Part shown: piece by piece, positions 61,430 through 64,000 of the stretch
Numbering within the stretch: position 1 is the stretch's first letter
How the letters are laid out: each line of letters starts with the position of its first letter
Origin: an uncultured Hyphomicrobiaceae bacterium
GTDB taxonomy: Bacteria > Pseudomonadota > Alphaproteobacteria > Rhizobiales > CALHAX01
Assembly (NCBI GenBank): GCA_937931785.1
Contig: CALHAX010000008.1
Span: forward strand, 29,906 to 93,905
Length of the DNA: 64,000 bases
Reading direction: 5' to 3'
Program-made: the position numbers and the translations under genes
The notes under the pieces: generated by a model
The model's input: only the letters and a program-made list of their open reading frames with translations
Told to the model about the DNA's origin: nothing
The model's database searches: none

Positions 61430-62539
61430 TTATTCTGGTGCCACCCTCAGCACTCGGCCATCATCATTGTCCGTCAGAATGTAGAGGTGCCCATCCGGTC
61501 CCTGCCGGATCGCACGGATACGTTCGCCGATGTCGCGTAGCATCCTCTCCTCATGCACAACCTTGCCGTTCCGGCGAACCAGTCGCGCAACATAACGATC
61601 TTTCAGCGCACCAACAAAAATATTTCCCTTCCAGTTCGGAAACACATCACCAGAGTAAATCTCCATGCCGGACGGCGCAATGGACGGGTCCCAATAGTGA
61701 CGCGGTTGCTCCATGCCATCCTTGTGCGTGCCGACACCAATTTTCCGTCCTGAATAATGCACGCCATAGCTGATCACCGGCCAACCATAGTTCTTGCCGG
61801 CTTCTGGTTGGTTGATCTCATCTCCACCACGCGCACCGTGTTCCACAATCCAGAGCGCGCCTGTCTCTGGGTCGAGTGCCGCACCCTGCGCGTTGCGATG
61901 GCCGGTAGACCAGATTTCCGGCAGCCATCCGTCAATCCTGGGGTTGCCTGACGCAGCACCACCTTCAGGCTTGATTCGCGCCACCTTGCCGATGTGCATG
62001 TCGGGGCGTTGTGCCAATGGACGGTTCCCGCGATCGCCCATCGTGACAAAGATGTTGCCCGTGCGGTCGAACACAAGGCGGCAGCCGAAATGCCGTGTTG
62101 TGCGCTTCACCGGGATCTGGCGAAAAATCACTCGGACCTTCTCAAGTTCCTGATCGTTCTTGTTCAGTTTCGCACGTGACACGCTGGTGCCGAAGCCACC
62201 ATTGCGTCGTTCCGTGTGACAGTAGAAGAGTGTTCGGTTGTCTGCGAATGCAGGCGAAAGGGCGAGGCCCAGGAGGCCGCCCTGTCCCTGAGCCGTTACG
62301 CCTCGCACGCCCTTAATGCGTTGGCCAACCTTGCCGGTTGTGTCGATAATCCGGAGTCGGCCTTCCCGCTCCCCAACCAGCAAGCGCCCATCGGGCAAAA
62401 ACACGAAGCCCCACGGGTATTTCAGGCCGGTCGCGAACGTTTCAACCTTGTAGGCATGCGTCTGTGAAACATCGGCCTGCGCGGCACGGAACGGCATGAG
62501 GGCCGCTGCAATCGAAAGGATGAGAAACAGTCGGCGCAT
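61430..62539 (-). CDS. PQQ-dependent sugar dehydrogenase (soluble aldose type)
   Basis: A 369-residue exported enzyme from the ATG at 62539 (GGAG eight bases before). The signal peptide LFLILSIAAALMPFRAAQAD precedes a beta-propeller of the glucose/sorbosone dehydrogenase family: LKYPWGFVFLPDGRLLVGER, GGLLGLALSPAFADN, GDRGNRPLAQRPDMHIGKVA, STGHRNAQGAALDPETGALW and EHGARGGDEINQPEAGKNYG. These enzymes oxidise aldoses in the periplasm with PQQ. No pqq biosynthesis genes are in the window. It is convergent with the second Rieske gene. Confidence 0.88.
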   Translation of the reverse strand: MRRLFLILSIAAALMPFRAAQADVSQTHAYKVETFATGLKYPWGFVFLPDGRLLVGEREGRLRIIDTTGKVGQRIKGVRGVTAQGQGGLLGLALSPAFADNRTLFYCHTERRNGGFGTSVSRAKLNKNDQELEKVRVIFRQIPVKRTTRHFGCRLVFDRTGNIFVTMGDRGNRPLAQRPDMHIGKVARIKPEGGAASGNPRIDGWLPEIWSTGHRNAQGAALDPETGALWIVEHGARGGDEINQPEAGKNYGWPVISYGVHYSGRKIGVGTHKDGMEQPRHYWDPSIAPSGMEIYSGDVFPNWKGNIFVGALKDRYVARLVRRNGKVVHEERMLRDIGERIRAIRQGPDGHLYILTDNDDGRVLRVAPE

Positions 62540-62693
62540 GGCGTCGGCTCCGTTGTGGTGGTGTCGGTTGCATACTGTCACTCAAGTGTGCCGGAACAAT
62601 GTAACGCGCCGCAATCGTACAGACGTTCAGTTTCTTTTGATTGGTCCTGGGCGGTAGCTTATCACGATGGAACAGCAGTCAACGGATCGAACC

Positions 62694-64000
62694 ATGTCGC
62701 ACATCTTTCATCTCGTAGACCGCGCCGCCCGCGTTGCCGCAGACCGTCCGGCCGTCGGCCTTGGGCACGACACGGTTCTGACGTTTCGTGAACTAGCTGC
62801 GCAAGCCGAAGCCCTCGCCGGATATCTGACGGGACACTTGAAGTTTGTGCCGGGTGACCGCGTTGCGCTGATCATGTCGAATGTGCCGCAATACATTGTC
62901 GTGATGTGTGCATGCTGGCGGGCCGGTCTGGTCGCCGTTCCGATCAATGCGAAACTGCATGAGCGTGAGTTCGCCTACATGTTGGAACATTGCGGAGCGC
63001 GGGCGGTATTCACAACACGCACTCTCGCGACGTCGGTTGCAGCAGCGATCAGTAAAGCTCCGGATGTCCAGGCCGTTCTTGAAGTCGGAACGCCTGCGTT
63101 TGACCGCGCTTTGAGCGCTGAACCGTGTGTGGCACCGATGCCAGGGCCGGAGGATCTTGCCTGGCTGTTCTACACCTCGGGCACGACGGGGCGCCCGAAA
63201 GGTGCCATGCTCTCGCATCGCAACTTGATGGCTATGGCTGCGAGTTACTTCATCGACATCGACCACATTGCTCCGAACGACTGTATTATTCATCCCGCAC
63301 CGCTGTCGCACGGGGCCGGGCTCTACGTAATCCCCCATCTGATGGCGATGGCCGCGCAAGTGATCCCGCAAAGCGGTGGGTTCCATCCTGATGAACTGTT
63401 GGACATGCTTCCTCATTGGCGTGGTGCGTCCATGTTTGCGGCACCGACAATGATCAACCGCCTGGTGCATCACGGTGCGACGGCGAATGCTGATCTTGCA
63501 AATCTGAAAACCATTGTTTACGGCGGTGCGCCAATGCATGTGGCTGACATCGAGCATGCACTGAACGTCATCGGCCCGAAGCTCGCACAGCTCTATGGGC
63601 AAGGCGAAAGCCCGATGTGCATTACCGGGTTATCGAAACGCTGGTACGCTGACCGCAATCATCCCCGTTGGCGTGAGATCATTGCGTCCGCCGGTTTTGC
63701 GCAAAGCGTTGTAGAAGTGGCAGTGATGGATGAAAATGACAATCCGCTTCCGGCGGGTGAACCCGGTGAAGTTTGCGCGCGCGGTGAGCCGGTTATGTCG
63801 GGTTATTGGCGTGATGGGGGCGCATCGGATGTAACATTGCGCGGCGGATGGTTGCACACCGGCGATGTTGGTGTGCGCGATGCGGACGGTTTTCTCACCC
63901 TCATGGATCGCTCCAAGGATCTCATCATTTCTGGGGGCGCCAATATCTATCCGCGCGAAGTCGAGGAAATCCTTTTGAAACACGCAGACGTTTCCGAAGT
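62694..64000 (+). CDS. acyl-CoA synthetase (AMP-dependent ligase), 3' end cut by window edge
   Basis: About 435 codons are visible; the frame stays open to base 64000. The family has about 500-540 residues, so roughly 80-100 are missing. Motifs: LFYTSGTTGRPKGAMLSHRN near residue 160, TIVYGGAPMHVADIEHAL, LAQLYGQGESPMCITGL, WLHTGDVGVRDADGFLTLMD, and RSKDLIISGGANIYPREVEE. These are typical of medium- or aromatic-acid CoA ligases. ATGs at 62667 and 62694 are possible; 62694 fits the usual length. It is divergent from the PQQ enzyme and may use a catabolic acid, but its link to the amine locus is unproven. Confidence 0.88.
   Translation, partial: MSHIFHLVDRAARVAADRPAVGLGHDTVLTFRELAAQAEALAGYLTGHLKFVPGDRVALIMSNVPQYIVVMCACWRAGLVAVPINAKLHEREFAYMLEHCGARAVFTTRTLATSVAAAISKAPDVQAVLEVGTPAFDRALSAEPCVAPMPGPEDLAWLFYTSGTTGRPKGAMLSHRNLMAMAASYFIDIDHIAPNDCIIHPAPLSHGAGLYVIPHLMAMAAQVIPQSGGFHPDELLDMLPHWRGASMFAAPTMINRLVHHGATANADLANLKTIVYGGAPMHVADIEHALNVIGPKLAQLYGQGESPMCITGLSKRWYADRNHPRWREIIASAGFAQSVVEVAVMDENDNPLPAGEPGEVCARGEPVMSGYWRDGGASDVTLRGGWLHTGDVGVRDADGFLTLMDRSKDLIISGGANIYPREVEEILLKHADVSE

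Noticed and set aside
1..64000. CRISPR arrays, insertion sequences, prophage
   Set aside because: No regularly spaced repeats of 25-40 bases, transposase motifs or phage structural genes were seen anywhere in the window.

Overview
The window reads as the chromosome of a moderately GC-rich alphaproteobacterium, most likely of the order Hyphomicrobiales (Rhizobiales). Three blocks support this: aroK-aroB divergent from a xerD-accA stretch; uvrC-pgsA-moaD-moaE in one run; and a MarR-OmpR-EnvZ-like operon divergent from ilvE. Small exported proteins typical of the order, a CtrA-like site and acetoacetyl-CoA synthetase agree. No rRNA, tRNA, CRISPR array, insertion sequence or prophage was recognised. 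The assignment rests on gene content and order, not on a computed phylogeny.

Layout. 0-5.1 kb: an AEC transporter cut by the left edge, a D-2-hydroxyacid dehydrogenase with a patatin-like lipase, a DUF4399 protein, and an ECF sigma factor with its membrane anti-sigma factor. 5.2-10.5 kb: small secreted proteins, a 27-codon ORF with an ideal ribosome binding site, a DUF11-repeat surface protein and an unknown Cys-containing membrane protein. 10.6-14.2 kb: an MttB-family methyltransferase paired with a trimethylamine-dehydrogenase-like flavoenzyme. 14.3-26.7 kb: an SSF symporter, a polyamine-type solute-binding protein with a long linker, AsmA, AacS and a RimB-like/RimK/AstE-like peptide-modification cluster. 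26.8-30.3 kb: a 1181-residue membrane redox fusion. 30.5-42.4 kb: cell-wall and housekeeping genes (two L,D-transpeptidases, aroB, aroK, xerD, accA, csaA, a VWA protein). 42.4-51.1 kb: two-component system, MarR, ilvE, moaE, moaD, pgsA, uvrC, msrB. 51.3-54.5 kb: a cytoplasmic solute-binding-like protein, and a caspase-like protein next to an OmpA protein. 54.7-61.3 kb: a catabolic operon. 61.4-64 kb: a PQQ-type sugar dehydrogenase and a truncated acyl-CoA ligase.

How the genes work together. Two separate loci look devoted to N-methylated or quaternary amines. The first joins MttB-family methyl transfer to flavin-dependent N-demethylation. The second places two Rieske oxygenases around a complete PotABC-type importer core (two permeases and an ATPase), behind a flavin amine oxidase. 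Both oxygenases have Glu at the bridging position, as in carnitine monooxygenase. The importer has no binding protein beside it; the orphan polyamine-type binding protein at 18.5-20.0 kb is one candidate. No Rieske reductase is in the window. The redox fusion (polyferredoxin-like membrane part, 2Fe-2S domain, FAD/NAD domain, a further membrane helix, exported C-terminal domain) is the most unusual single protein.
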